A stretch of DNA of 7,933 nt, taken from contig UQPD01000121.1 of NCBI GenBank assembly GCA_900542795.1, positions 1 through 7,933 on the forward strand, written 5' to 3'. The DNA is from an uncultured Prevotella sp. (GTDB taxonomy: Bacteria; Bacteroidota; Bacteroidia; Bacteroidales; Bacteroidaceae). Shown one piece after another: positions 1 through 6,729 of the stretch (within the stretch, counting starts at the first letter, position 1; every line of letters begins with the position of its first letter). The notes beneath the pieces are model-generated. The model saw only the letters and a list, made by a program, of their open reading frames with translations. It had not been told where the DNA came from and made no database searches. The position numbers and the translations under genes are program-made.

Positions 1-45
1 ACACGCGTAAGATCGTCGGCAGCGTCAGATGTGTATAAGAGACAG
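1..45 (+). other. Nextera P5-side sequencing adapter (artefact)
   Basis: This is library-construction sequence, not organism DNA. Positions 1-4 (ACAC) match the end of the P5 flow-cell oligo. Positions 5-12 (GCGTAAGA) sit where the i5 index belongs and match an index I recall from the Nextera XT set. Positions 13-26 (TCGTCGGCAGCGTC) are the Read 1 handle. Positions 27-45 (AGATGTGTATAAGAGACAG) are the 19-bp Tn5 mosaic end. Genomic sequence starts at 46. No gene or terminator should be extended into this block. Confidence 0.98.
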
Positions 46-88
46 ATATAGGGTGGTTCTAAAATTTGATTTTAGAACCACCCTATAT
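46..88. terminator. Perfect 19-bp hairpin at the gltD 3' end, probable bidirectional terminator
   Basis: Positions 46-64 and 70-88 are exact reverse complements (19 bp) around a 5-nt loop TTTGA at 65-69. The stem has a G/C-rich middle (GGGTGG/CCACCC). On the plus strand it is followed by a T run (88-93) and more T-rich sequence, the classic form of an intrinsic terminator for a gene beyond the left edge. On the minus strand it lies 3 nt after the gltD stop and is preceded by an A run, so it could end gltBD transcription too; any U tract on that side would lie where the adapter begins. Caution: the left arm starts at the first base after the mosaic end, so a fold-back artefact that copied the right arm cannot be excluded. 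Confidence 0.7.
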
Positions 89-91
89 TTT

Positions 92-1435
92 TTATTTTGA
101 TAAATAAGCATCAATGTCTTTTGCAGCTTGACGCCCACCTGCTATGCAGCGCACCACAAGACTGGCACCTGTGGCAGCATCGCCTGCCACAAACACATTT
201 TCGGGGAAAACAGGTTGTTGTGGACGCAGAAAACCCATTGCAAGTAAAACCAAGTCGCAAGGAATAATTTCCTTTTTACCCGTAGGAACCATCAGCGGAC
301 GACCACCTTCAGGATTAGGTTTCCATTCAACCTCCTCAACTTCTGCCCCACTCACAGCACCTTTACCATTGTCAATAAACTTGTTAGTCGTAAGCAACCA
401 ACGACGTTCACAACCCTCTTCATGGCTTGATGATGTTTTAAGCACAATAGGCCATTGTGGCCAAGGCGTGTTCGGATTAGAACCTACAGGAGGTTTGGGC
501 ATAATTTCAATTTGCGTAACACTCAGCGCTCCTTGACGATTAGAAGTACCTATACAGTCAGAACCTGTATCGCCACCCCCAATAACCAAAACTCGTTTAC
601 CTTTAGCAGTAATGCGATCCTTGTTCGAGAAAGTTTGTCCAGCCAAAACACGATTTTGTTGTGCAAGAAGTTCAAGAGCAAAATGCACACCCTTAAGTTC
701 ACGACCAGGCACCTTTAAATCGCGTGCCGTTGGAGTACCCGTACAAATGCAATAAGCATCAAAGCCTTCGGGCAAAGCATTCACATCAATAGGAGTGTTT
801 ACCTTAAAAGTAATACCTTCAGCTTCCATCACCTTAATGCGACGGTCTATAACCGTCTTTTGCAACTTAAAGTTAGGAATACCAAAACGCAACAAGCCGC
901 CCACATATTCATGCTGTTCAAAAACAGTTACGTCATATCCGCGGTGGTTCAGTTGGTTTGCAGCAGCCAAGCCAGCAGGTCCCGAACCTATCACAGCAAC
1001 ACTTTTACCTTTCCTACTAAAAGTGCGCGGTTGTATATAGCCTTCACGAAAGGCAGCCTCAATAATAGCACACTCATCTTCACGAATCGTAACAGGAGCA
1101 TGCATTGAAAGTTGAAGCACACAACTTTTTTCGCAAAGTGCAGGACAAATACGTCCCGTAAACTCAGGAAAGTCATTCGTAGCAGTCAATATTTCGTAAG
1201 CCATTTTCCACTCACCTTTATACAAGGCATCTTGAAATTCGGGTTGACGATTTCCGAGCGGACAAGCCCAATGGCAAAAGGGTACGCCACAATCCATGCA
1301 ACGTGAAGCTTGCAATCGGCGGTCGCTTGTATTGAGAGTCTGTTCAACCTCACCAAAGTCTGCCACACGTTCGTGTATAGGACGATAACCTGCTTCGCGG
1401 CGAGGAACAGTTAGAAAAGCTTTAGGATTTCCCAT
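92..1435 (-). CDS. gltD: Glutamate synthase (GOGAT) small subunit, FAD and Fe-S containing
   Basis: This 447-residue protein is the electron-input subunit of glutamate synthase. In the family it oxidises a reduced pyridine nucleotide (NADPH in most bacteria) at FAD and passes electrons through Fe-S clusters to the GltB FMN site. An N-terminal cysteine domain has C46, C49, C54 and C58 (CxxCx4Cx3C), then C97, C101 and C105 (CPxxCxxxC). The first dinucleotide fold, for FAD, has GSGPAG at 150-155; the second, for NAD(P)H, has GGGDTG at 286-291. The C-terminal FAD contact is VAGD near 416-419, followed by GASLVV. The stretch between LLAMGF (about 396-401) and VAGD is shorter than I recall for the roughly 472-residue E. 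coli protein, which accounts for most of the length difference. The ATG at 1435 begins MGNPKAF, a usual GltD start, with no Shine-Dalgarno sequence before it. It lies 111 bp after gltB on the same strand, so it is probably co-transcribed. It is complete and ends in TAA just before the hairpin. Confidence 0.98.
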   Translation of the reverse strand: MGNPKAFLTVPRREAGYRPIHERVADFGEVEQTLNTSDRRLQASRCMDCGVPFCHWACPLGNRQPEFQDALYKGEWKMAYEILTATNDFPEFTGRICPALCEKSCVLQLSMHAPVTIREDECAIIEAAFREGYIQPRTFSRKGKSVAVIGSGPAGLAAANQLNHRGYDVTVFEQHEYVGGLLRFGIPNFKLQKTVIDRRIKVMEAEGITFKVNTPIDVNALPEGFDAYCICTGTPTARDLKVPGRELKGVHFALELLAQQNRVLAGQTFSNKDRITAKGKRVLVIGGGDTGSDCIGTSNRQGALSVTQIEIMPKPPVGSNPNTPWPQWPIVLKTSSSHEEGCERRWLLTTNKFIDNGKGAVSGAEVEEVEWKPNPEGGRPLMVPTGKKEIIPCDLVLLAMGFLRPQQPVFPENVFVAGDAATGASLVVRCIAGGRQAAKDIDAYLSK

Positions 1436-1546
1436 AATTTAATTCTTATTTTAGGGGATAAAGGGTTGGAGTATAAGGAGCATGAGGTATGGGAGATTAT
1501 TAAGATGCAAGGAACATCACATCAAACAATCCCCACAACCTACTTA

Positions 1547-4500
1547 TTAGTAATCACGTTGAACCTCAGCAATTTTTTCTTGCAATTTACGCATTTGCTC
1601 TTCAGCCAACACACGCTTATACTCAATAGGAGTAATCTGAATAAAGTCGTCAACATAACGGTTCCAGTCATCAAGCATTGTGCGAGCCAACTGCGAACCA
1701 GTGTAGAGATAGTGCTGACGAATGAGTTCGTGGAGTTCCTTGCGCGAGGTAGAGTTTTCAATCAATGAAAGTTCCACCATCTCCATGTTGCAGAAGTAGT
1801 CAAAGTTGTGATTTTTGTCCCACACATAAGCAACACCACCACTCATACCAGCAGCAAAGTTTCTACCCGTTTCACCAAGCACTACAACACGTCCACCTGT
1901 CATATACTCACAGCAGTGGTCGCCAACCCCTTCAACAACGGCAATAGCTCCAGAGTTTCGCACAGCAAAACGTTCGCCAACCTTACCATTGATGTAGACT
2001 TCACCACTTGTAGCACCATATAGCAAAGTGTTACCTGCAATGGTGTTGTCTTCAGCTTTATAGCTTGAACGTACGGGAGGCATCACTGCAATACGTCCAC
2101 CACTAAGAGCTTTACCCAAATAGTCATTTGCCTCGCCCTCCAATTTAAAATTAACGCCCGTAGGCAAGAAGGCACCAAAACTTTGACCTGCCGAACCCTT
2201 AAACTTAATGTTTATCGTTTCGTCGGGTAAACCCTTATGACCATACTTTGCAACAACAGTTCCCGAGAGCATTGCACCTACCGAACGGTCTGTATTAGCA
2301 ATGGCATATTCAAGCGAAACCTCCTTTTGCATGTCAAGTGCAGGAGCAGCAGCCTTAATAATCTGTTGGTCAAGCACAGTGTCAATGTCATGTTGCTGCG
2401 AAGTAACGTGATGAATAGCAGCATTGTTATCAACACGATGGAGCAAACGTCCAAAGTCGAGCGTAGCAGCCTTTGATGCAGCATCACGCTCGCGCAATGC
2501 AATGAGATCTGTGCGACCCACAATGTCATTGAAATGGCGGAAGCCCATTTCTGCCAAATACTCGCGCACCTCTTGTGCAAGGAAGCGGAAATAATTAACT
2601 ACATATTCGTAATGTCCACGGAAATGCTCTCTCAACTCAGGATTTTGAGTAGCAACACCCACAGGACAAGTATTGGCATGACACTTACGCATCATTACAC
2701 AACCCAACACAATGAGCACGGTAGTACCAAAGCCAAACTCTTCAGCGCCCAACAATGCCATCGAAATAACATCGCGTCCTGTTTTGATTTGACCATCAGT
2801 TTGCAAACGCACCTGTCCACGAAGTCCGTTAAGCACCAACGTTTGTTGTGTCTCCGACAAACCAATCTCAGGCGAAATACCCGCATAACGCATAGAAGAT
2901 GCAGGCGAAGCACCCGTACCACCCTCAGCACCCGATATCACAATCAAGTCAGCCTTAGCCTTAGCCACACCAGCAGCAATGGTTCCTACCCCACTCTCTG
3001 CCACCAACTTCACACTGATTTGTGCTTTAGGATTGACATTCTTCAAGTCGAAAATGAGCTGAGCCAAATCCTCAATAGAGTAAATATCGTGATGAGGTGG
3101 AGGCGAAATAAGCGAGATACCAGGAATAGAGTGACGCGTCTTTGCAATAATCTTGTTCACCTTATAACCAGGCAACTGTCCACCCTCACCAGGCTTCGCA
3201 CCTTGTGCCACTTTAATTTGAATTTCCTCAGCATTTACCAAGTATTCTGTAGTCACGCCAAAACGTCCCGAAGCAATCTGCTTGGTCTTGCTGCTAAGAG
3301 AGATGCCATCGAACGTTTCACTAAAGCGTTCGTTATCTTCACCACCCTCGCCCGTATTGCTACGCGCACCAAGTTTATTCATAGCAAGTGCCAACGCCTC
3401 GTGTGCCTCCTTACTGATAGCACCAAACGACATAGCACCTGTTACAAAATGTTTCACAATGTCGTCAACCGACTCCACCTCGTCCACGGGGATGGGATTG
3501 CGTTTAAATTCAAAGAAATCGCGTAAAAAGATAGGTTTCTCTTTCTTGTCAACCAAGGTGGTAAAATCCTTAAACTTTTTGTAGCTGCCCAAACGTGTAG
3601 CTAACTGCAAGGCAGCAATGGTTTCAGGGTTCCACGCATGTTTTTCACCATCTTTGCGATAGCTAAACAAACCTACATAAGGAAGCAAACCTTGCAATTC
3701 ACGGTCTTCGTAATCAGGACTGTAACCTTCGTCATGGAACTTACTATAATCGCGAGCTATTTGGTCGAGATGAATACCACCAATCGTACCTGCAGCCGTA
3801 CCGAAATAAGTACGCAGCAACTCATCGCTCAAACCTATTGCCTCGAAAATCTTTGCACCACGGTAAGAACGCAACGTACTGATGCCCATCTTTGAAAGCA
3901 CCTTATAAAGTCCCTTGCAAATAGCCTTAATGTAGTTTTTCTCAGCTGTTTCATAATTCATCTGCACCTCACCGCGCTTAACCAAATCATCGAGCACGGC
4001 AAAAGCCATATAAGGATTGATGGCACTGGCACCATAACCAATGAGCAAGGCAGCATGCATCACCTCGCGCGTTTCACCACTCTCCACCACCAAAGCCGTT
4101 TCCATACGTTTTTGCACAGAAATAAGGTAATGATGCACAGCACTTACAGCAAGCAACGAGGGGATAGCAGCGTGTGTTTCGTCAACACCACGGTCCGAAA
4201 GAATAATATAGTTAATGCCATCGTTCACACTCTGCTCTGCCATGTGACAAAGATTGTCGAGTGCTTCTTTCAAGCCTTCGGCACCCTTGGCAGACTCATA
4301 AATCATGGGCAACTTCACCGTGTTAAATCCTTTGTAGCGAATGTTACAAAGAATGTCAAGCTGACGGTTCGTAAGAATAGGCTGTGGCAAACGCACCATC
4401 TTGCAGTGACTCTCATTGGGCGAAAGAATATTCATGCCCACAGCACCCACATACTCCGTAAGCGACATTACCAACTCCTCACGAATGGGGTCGATGGCAG

Positions 4501-6040
4501 GGTTCGTTACCTGAGCAAACTGCTGACGGAAATAATTGAACAATGACTGCGGACGGTCTGACAACACAGCCAAGGGAGTGTCGTTACCCATTGAAGCAAT
4601 AGGCTCGCTACCATTGTTTGCCATAGGCATAATGGTACGTTCCACATCCTCGCGCGTAAAGCCAAACACACGCAAGCGTTTGTCAAAATCTTCTACCGCA
4701 TTCTCAACCTTACGACCGCTCTTCAAGGCATCCAACTCTATGCGGTTAGCCGAGAGCCATTGACGATAAGGATAAGCCGTAGCAAGACGATTCTTCAATT
4801 CACCATCATAGTAGATGTTTCCCTCTTGCGTATCAATCAAAAGTATCTTTCCTGGTTGCAAACGTCCTTTTTCTTTAATTTCGTTTGCTTCAAAGCTAAT
4901 TACGCCAGCCTCTGATGCCACCACCATCATATCGTTCTTCGTGATGAGATAGCGTGCCGGACGAAGTCCATTACGGTCGAGCATACCTCCTGCAAAACGT
5001 CCATCGCTAAAGAGCAATGCTGCAGGACCATCCCAAGGTTCCATCAAAATAGAATGATACTCGTAGAAGGCTTTAAGATCCTCAGATATCGGATTCTTAT
5101 CGTTAAAGCTTTCGGGCACAAGCATTGCCATGGCATGTGGCAAGCTCAACCCCGACATAACCAAAAATTCCAACACATTGTCGAGCGATGCAGAGTCACT
5201 CATATTAGGCTGAATAATAGGACGAATATCCTTTACATCGCCCAAAACGTCAGTCGACAACACCGACTCACGAGCCTCCATCCACACACGGTTACCACGA
5301 ATGGTGTTAATTTCACCATTGTGTGCCAACAAGCGGAAGGGCTGTGCCAACCCCCAAGTAGGGAAAGTGTTGGTTGAGAAGCGAGAATGCACAATTGCCA
5401 AACCGCTTGTAAAATAAGGTTGAGTTAAATCGGGGAAATACTCACGCAACTGTGTCGACGAGAGCATACCTTTATATACAATGTTCTTTGAAGAGAGCGA
5501 ACAAATATAGAAGTCCTTGTTTGTTACGCGCTTCTCAACTTTTTTACGTACAATGTAGAGTTTACGTTCCAAGGTCTGCGGATCAGCTCCCGTCACAAAC
5601 ACCTGTTTCACAGCAGGTTCTGTTTCAAGGGCATCCTTACCCAAGATAGCCGAATTGGTAGGCACAGCACGCACATGCATCAGTTGCAATCCCTCGCGTT
5701 CCACTTCTTCAATGAACACACTTAAAATGGTTTGCTGTTCAGCCTCGTCTTTAGGCAAAAACACCAAACCTGTGCCATAATGTCCTTTTTCAGGAACAGG
5801 GATACCCTGCAACAATATAAACTCGTGGGGAATTTGCAGCATAATACCTGCACCATCACCCGTTTTGTTATCTGCACCTTCTGCACCGCGGTGCTTCATG
5901 TTCTCTAAAACTTTCAGTGCGCTGTCCACCAACTCATGACTCTTATTGCCGTGAATATTGACAATCATACCCACGCCACAAGCATCATGCTCGTTTTCTG
6001 CACGATAAAGTCCTTCGTTAAGCCTATTCTTCAAATGCAT
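1547..6040 (-). CDS. gltB: Glutamate synthase (GOGAT) large subunit
   Basis: This complete 1497-residue subunit makes glutamate from glutamine and 2-oxoglutarate in the cytoplasm with electrons from GltD. The class II glutamine amidotransferase domain (about 21-430) hydrolyses glutamine. Its nucleophile is Cys21 (ACGVGM), so the first 20 residues are the expected propeptide removed on maturation; HRGAEG (50-55) and HNGEINTIRGN (240-250) are typical of the domain. A central domain (about 470-770) precedes the FMN synthase barrel (about 830-1200), which has GEGGQLPGYK at 951-960, SGAEGGTGASP at 1036-1046 and QTDGQIKTGRD at 1080-1090. The [3Fe-4S] cysteines are C1114, C1120 and C1125, with the family's spacing (6, then 5). 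The GXGXG beta-helix domain is about 1255-1450. Length is close to the E. coli mature subunit. No key residue is missing and no frameshift was seen. The ATG at 6040 leaves a normal propeptide and has no Shine-Dalgarno sequence. The gene ends in two in-frame TAA codons (1549-1544). It is first in the gltBD unit and divergent from gdhA. Confidence 0.99.
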   Translation of the reverse strand: MHLKNRLNEGLYRAENEHDACGVGMIVNIHGNKSHELVDSALKVLENMKHRGAEGADNKTGDGAGIMLQIPHEFILLQGIPVPEKGHYGTGLVFLPKDEAEQQTILSVFIEEVEREGLQLMHVRAVPTNSAILGKDALETEPAVKQVFVTGADPQTLERKLYIVRKKVEKRVTNKDFYICSLSSKNIVYKGMLSSTQLREYFPDLTQPYFTSGLAIVHSRFSTNTFPTWGLAQPFRLLAHNGEINTIRGNRVWMEARESVLSTDVLGDVKDIRPIIQPNMSDSASLDNVLEFLVMSGLSLPHAMAMLVPESFNDKNPISEDLKAFYEYHSILMEPWDGPAALLFSDGRFAGGMLDRNGLRPARYLITKNDMMVVASEAGVISFEANEIKEKGRLQPGKILLIDTQEGNIYYDGELKNRLATAYPYRQWLSANRIELDALKSGRKVENAVEDFDKRLRVFGFTREDVERTIMPMANNGSEPIASMGNDTPLAVLSDRPQSLFNYFRQQFAQVTNPAIDPIREELVMSLTEYVGAVGMNILSPNESHCKMVRLPQPILTNRQLDILCNIRYKGFNTVKLPMIYESAKGAEGLKEALDNLCHMAEQSVNDGINYIILSDRGVDETHAAIPSLLAVSAVHHYLISVQKRMETALVVESGETREVMHAALLIGYGASAINPYMAFAVLDDLVKRGEVQMNYETAEKNYIKAICKGLYKVLSKMGISTLRSYRGAKIFEAIGLSDELLRTYFGTAAGTIGGIHLDQIARDYSKFHDEGYSPDYEDRELQGLLPYVGLFSYRKDGEKHAWNPETIAALQLATRLGSYKKFKDFTTLVDKKEKPIFLRDFFEFKRNPIPVDEVESVDDIVKHFVTGAMSFGAISKEAHEALALAMNKLGARSNTGEGGEDNERFSETFDGISLSSKTKQIASGRFGVTTEYLVNAEEIQIKVAQGAKPGEGGQLPGYKVNKIIAKTRHSIPGISLISPPPHHDIYSIEDLAQLIFDLKNVNPKAQISVKLVAESGVGTIAAGVAKAKADLIVISGAEGGTGASPASSMRYAGISPEIGLSETQQTLVLNGLRGQVRLQTDGQIKTGRDVISMALLGAEEFGFGTTVLIVLGCVMMRKCHANTCPVGVATQNPELREHFRGHYEYVVNYFRFLAQEVREYLAEMGFRHFNDIVGRTDLIALRERDAASKAATLDFGRLLHRVDNNAAIHHVTSQQHDIDTVLDQQIIKAAAPALDMQKEVSLEYAIANTDRSVGAMLSGTVVAKYGHKGLPDETINIKFKGSAGQSFGAFLPTGVNFKLEGEANDYLGKALSGGRIAVMPPVRSSYKAEDNTIAGNTLLYGATSGEVYINGKVGERFAVRNSGAIAVVEGVGDHCCEYMTGGRVVVLGETGRNFAAGMSGGVAYVWDKNHNFDYFCNMEMVELSLIENSTSRKELHELIRQHYLYTGSQLARTMLDDWNRYVDDFIQITPIEYKRVLAEEQMRKLQEKIAEVQRDY

Positions 6041-6207
6041 AATGTACTTTATGTTGTAAATACGCTGAATTATTCTGGTTATGTTCTCACTAAAGAGGCT
6101 ATTCTAAAACAGAGTTGAGTTTCTGATTGTAGCAAGTCCCTTTTTATATGCAGTTTCTGAGGAGCAATTACAATTTGTTTACTTTAGCCTCTAAACATGC
6201 ATAATCT
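6041..6207 (-). promoter_or_regulatory. Long gltB 5' leader with possible alternative base pairing
   Basis: If the -7 box at 6214-6221 is used, transcription starts near 6207 and the mRNA carries about 165 nt before the gltB ATG. In that leader the 8-base segment at 6185-6192 is the exact reverse complement of 6094-6101 (TAGCCTCT against AGAGGCTA). The upstream copy also sits in a small local palindrome, TTTAGCCTCTAAA (6183-6195), so a local hairpin and a long-range stem would exclude each other. A 9-bp direct repeat, AGTTTCTGA, occurs at 6118-6126 and 6152-6160. I recognise no known riboswitch here, and the pairings are short enough to arise by chance. Confidence 0.35.
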
Positions 6208-6213
6208 TAAAGG

Positions 6214-6221
6214 CAAAAGTA
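6214..6221 (-). promoter_or_regulatory. Bacteroidetes-type -7 promoter element for gltB
   Basis: Read on the minus strand this is TACTTTTG, an exact match to the Bacteroidetes primary-sigma -7 consensus TAnnTTTG. The partner -33 box is weak: the nearest TTG on the minus strand is at 6246-6244, about 22 nt upstream of the -7 box, where the consensus is TTTG at 19-21 nt. Among the sequence between 6041 and 6350 it is the only exact match pointing towards gltB. The implied start site is near 6207. Confidence 0.6.
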
Positions 6222-6353
6222 CAATTTTTCTTTCAAAATAATGCAACAAAACCGAGTTTTTTCATCATAAAGCTATTTTTATTTGATTTTACAACCATTT
6301 TGTCACGTCTAATATACTTTATACGGCTTTTTGTTAGAGTTGTATGATTTATA

Positions 6354-6440
6354 CCCAGGGTGTTGCCCTGGGCTATGCACAGTTTGCCCTTTGCTATGCA
6401 TTATCGGCTGTACCTCAGCAATTCAAGCAAGCTTGATTGC
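6354..6440. repeat. Composite intergenic repeat element with two hairpins and a 21-bp period
   Basis: Three structures lie side by side. First, CCCAGGG (6354-6360) and CCCTGGG (6366-6372) form a perfect 7-bp stem around TGTTG. Second, two 17-base direct copies, TTGCCCTGGGCTATGCA (6363-6379) and TTGCCCTTTGCTATGCA (6384-6400), match at 15 of 17 positions with a 21-bp period; the first copy includes the right arm of the hairpin. Third, GCAATTCAAGC (6418-6428) and GCTTGATTGC (6431-6440) form an imperfect stem with one bulged T. No U tract follows the second or third structure, so they do not look like terminators. The G/C-rich CCCAGGG/CCCTGGG core resembles, from memory, a dispersed intergenic motif in Bacteroidales genomes; one window cannot show that it is dispersed. 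Confidence 0.55.
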
Positions 6441-6479
6441 ATTCGGTTTGCACGATAATTCAGGGCGCATTTTAGATTG

Positions 6480-6514
6480 TATTACCTATTACTTATTACT
6501 TATTACCTATTACT
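6480..6514 (+). repeat. Heptamer tandem repeat, five TATTACY units
   Basis: Five consecutive 7-bp units run without interruption: TATTACC, TATTACT, TATTACT, TATTACC, TATTACT. Only the last base varies (C or T). Two units of a related heptamer, TAATACT, follow at 6534-6547. The array lies about 140 bp upstream of the gdhA -7 box. Units of this kind can change copy number by slippage. Any effect on gdhA expression is speculation. Confidence 0.85.
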
Positions 6515-6591
6515 TAACCATTCACATAGTTTGTAATACTTAATACTTAATCAATTTAGTCTACTTTCTATTGACATATTGATAGAGAATC

Positions 6592-6607
6592 TATGCTTTA
6601 AAGCATA
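6592..6607. promoter_or_regulatory. Perfect 16-bp palindrome, candidate operator for gdhA
   Basis: TATGCTTTAAAGCATA reads identically on both strands, with no spacer. Its centre is about 60 bp upstream of the gdhA -7 box, a usual place for an activator to bind as a symmetric dimer. The gdhA promoter has no good -33 box, which would fit activator dependence. I cannot name the regulator. A/T-rich sequence forms palindromes by chance more easily, but 16 perfect bases containing two GC pairs per arm is notable. Confidence 0.45.
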
Positions 6608-6656
6608 AAACTAAGAAATTACTTGTAAAAAACGTGCGGGTATTGTTTTATTTACT

Positions 6657-6664
6657 TACATTTG
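6657..6664 (+). promoter_or_regulatory. Bacteroidetes-type -7 promoter element for gdhA
   Basis: TACATTTG matches the TAnnTTTG consensus exactly and lies 65 bp upstream of the gdhA ATG. The expected start site is near 6670, giving a leader of about 60 nt. No TTTG lies 19-21 nt upstream; that position holds a G/C-rich patch, AACGTGCGGG (6631-6640). The -33 contact is therefore poor, and the promoter may depend on an activator or use another sigma factor. Confidence 0.6.
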
Positions 6665-6672
6665 TACAATCG

Positions 6673-6691
6673 AAGGGGCAAAATGCCCTTT
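6673..6691 (+). promoter_or_regulatory. Short hairpin at the 5' end of the gdhA transcript
   Basis: AAGGGGC (6673-6679) pairs with GCCCTTT (6685-6691) around AAAAT, giving 7 bp including one G-U pair. It is followed by only a short T run (6689-6692). It would form within a few nucleotides of the predicted start of the mRNA, so a role in mRNA stability or early attenuation is possible. It is too close to the start site and too weak in U residues to call a terminator. Confidence 0.4.
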
Positions 6692-6729
6692 TATGAAAAA
6701 TACAGATTACGAAAAACAATTAGTATATC

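Larger units (their letters stand above)
6041..6729. other. Divergent gltB/gdhA intergenic control region
   Basis: This 689-bp stretch has no convincing protein gene. Read from gltB towards gdhA it holds: a gltB leader of about 165 nt with pairing potential; the gltB -7 box at 6214-6221; an A/T-rich stretch with nothing I recognise (about 6250-6350); a composite repeat element with two hairpins (6354-6440); a 7-bp tandem array (6480-6514) and a second short array of TAATACT units (6534-6547); a perfect 16-bp palindrome (6592-6607); the gdhA -7 box at 6657-6664; and a short gdhA leader with a hairpin and an upstream start codon. The length and density of motifs suggest opposing nitrogen control of two glutamate-forming routes. 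That is inference from arrangement. Confidence 0.85.

Noticed and set aside
27..45. Tn5 mosaic ends at both edges (27-45 and 7882-7900) as a natural composite transposon
   Set aside because: They are joined directly to Read 1 and Read 2 handles and index sequences, so they come from library tagmentation.
1436..1546. Small gene or separate gltD promoter in the gltB-gltD gap
   Set aside because: No frame of useful length with a start is confined to the gap, and no TAnnTTTG match was seen on the minus strand.
2534..3526. 330-codon plus-strand open frame
   Set aside because: It lies wholly antisense to the conserved FMN and Fe-S domains of gltB. Its product is a low-information run of T, R, H, L and S with no domain, as expected for a shadow frame.
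4055..4546. 163-codon plus-strand open frame
   Set aside because: It is antisense to the gltB central domain, rich in H, T and N, with no recognisable domain.
6331..6543. 70-codon plus-strand open frame in the intergenic region
   Set aside because: It is made of the composite repeat and the heptamer array (the latter reads as ITYYLLLITYYL). No start signal or family resemblance was seen; it is better explained as repeat sequence.
6634..6650. Possible sigma-54 (-24/-12) promoter before gdhA around GCGGGTATTG
   Set aside because: A GG is present but no GC lies at the required 10-bp spacing, so the essential second element is absent.
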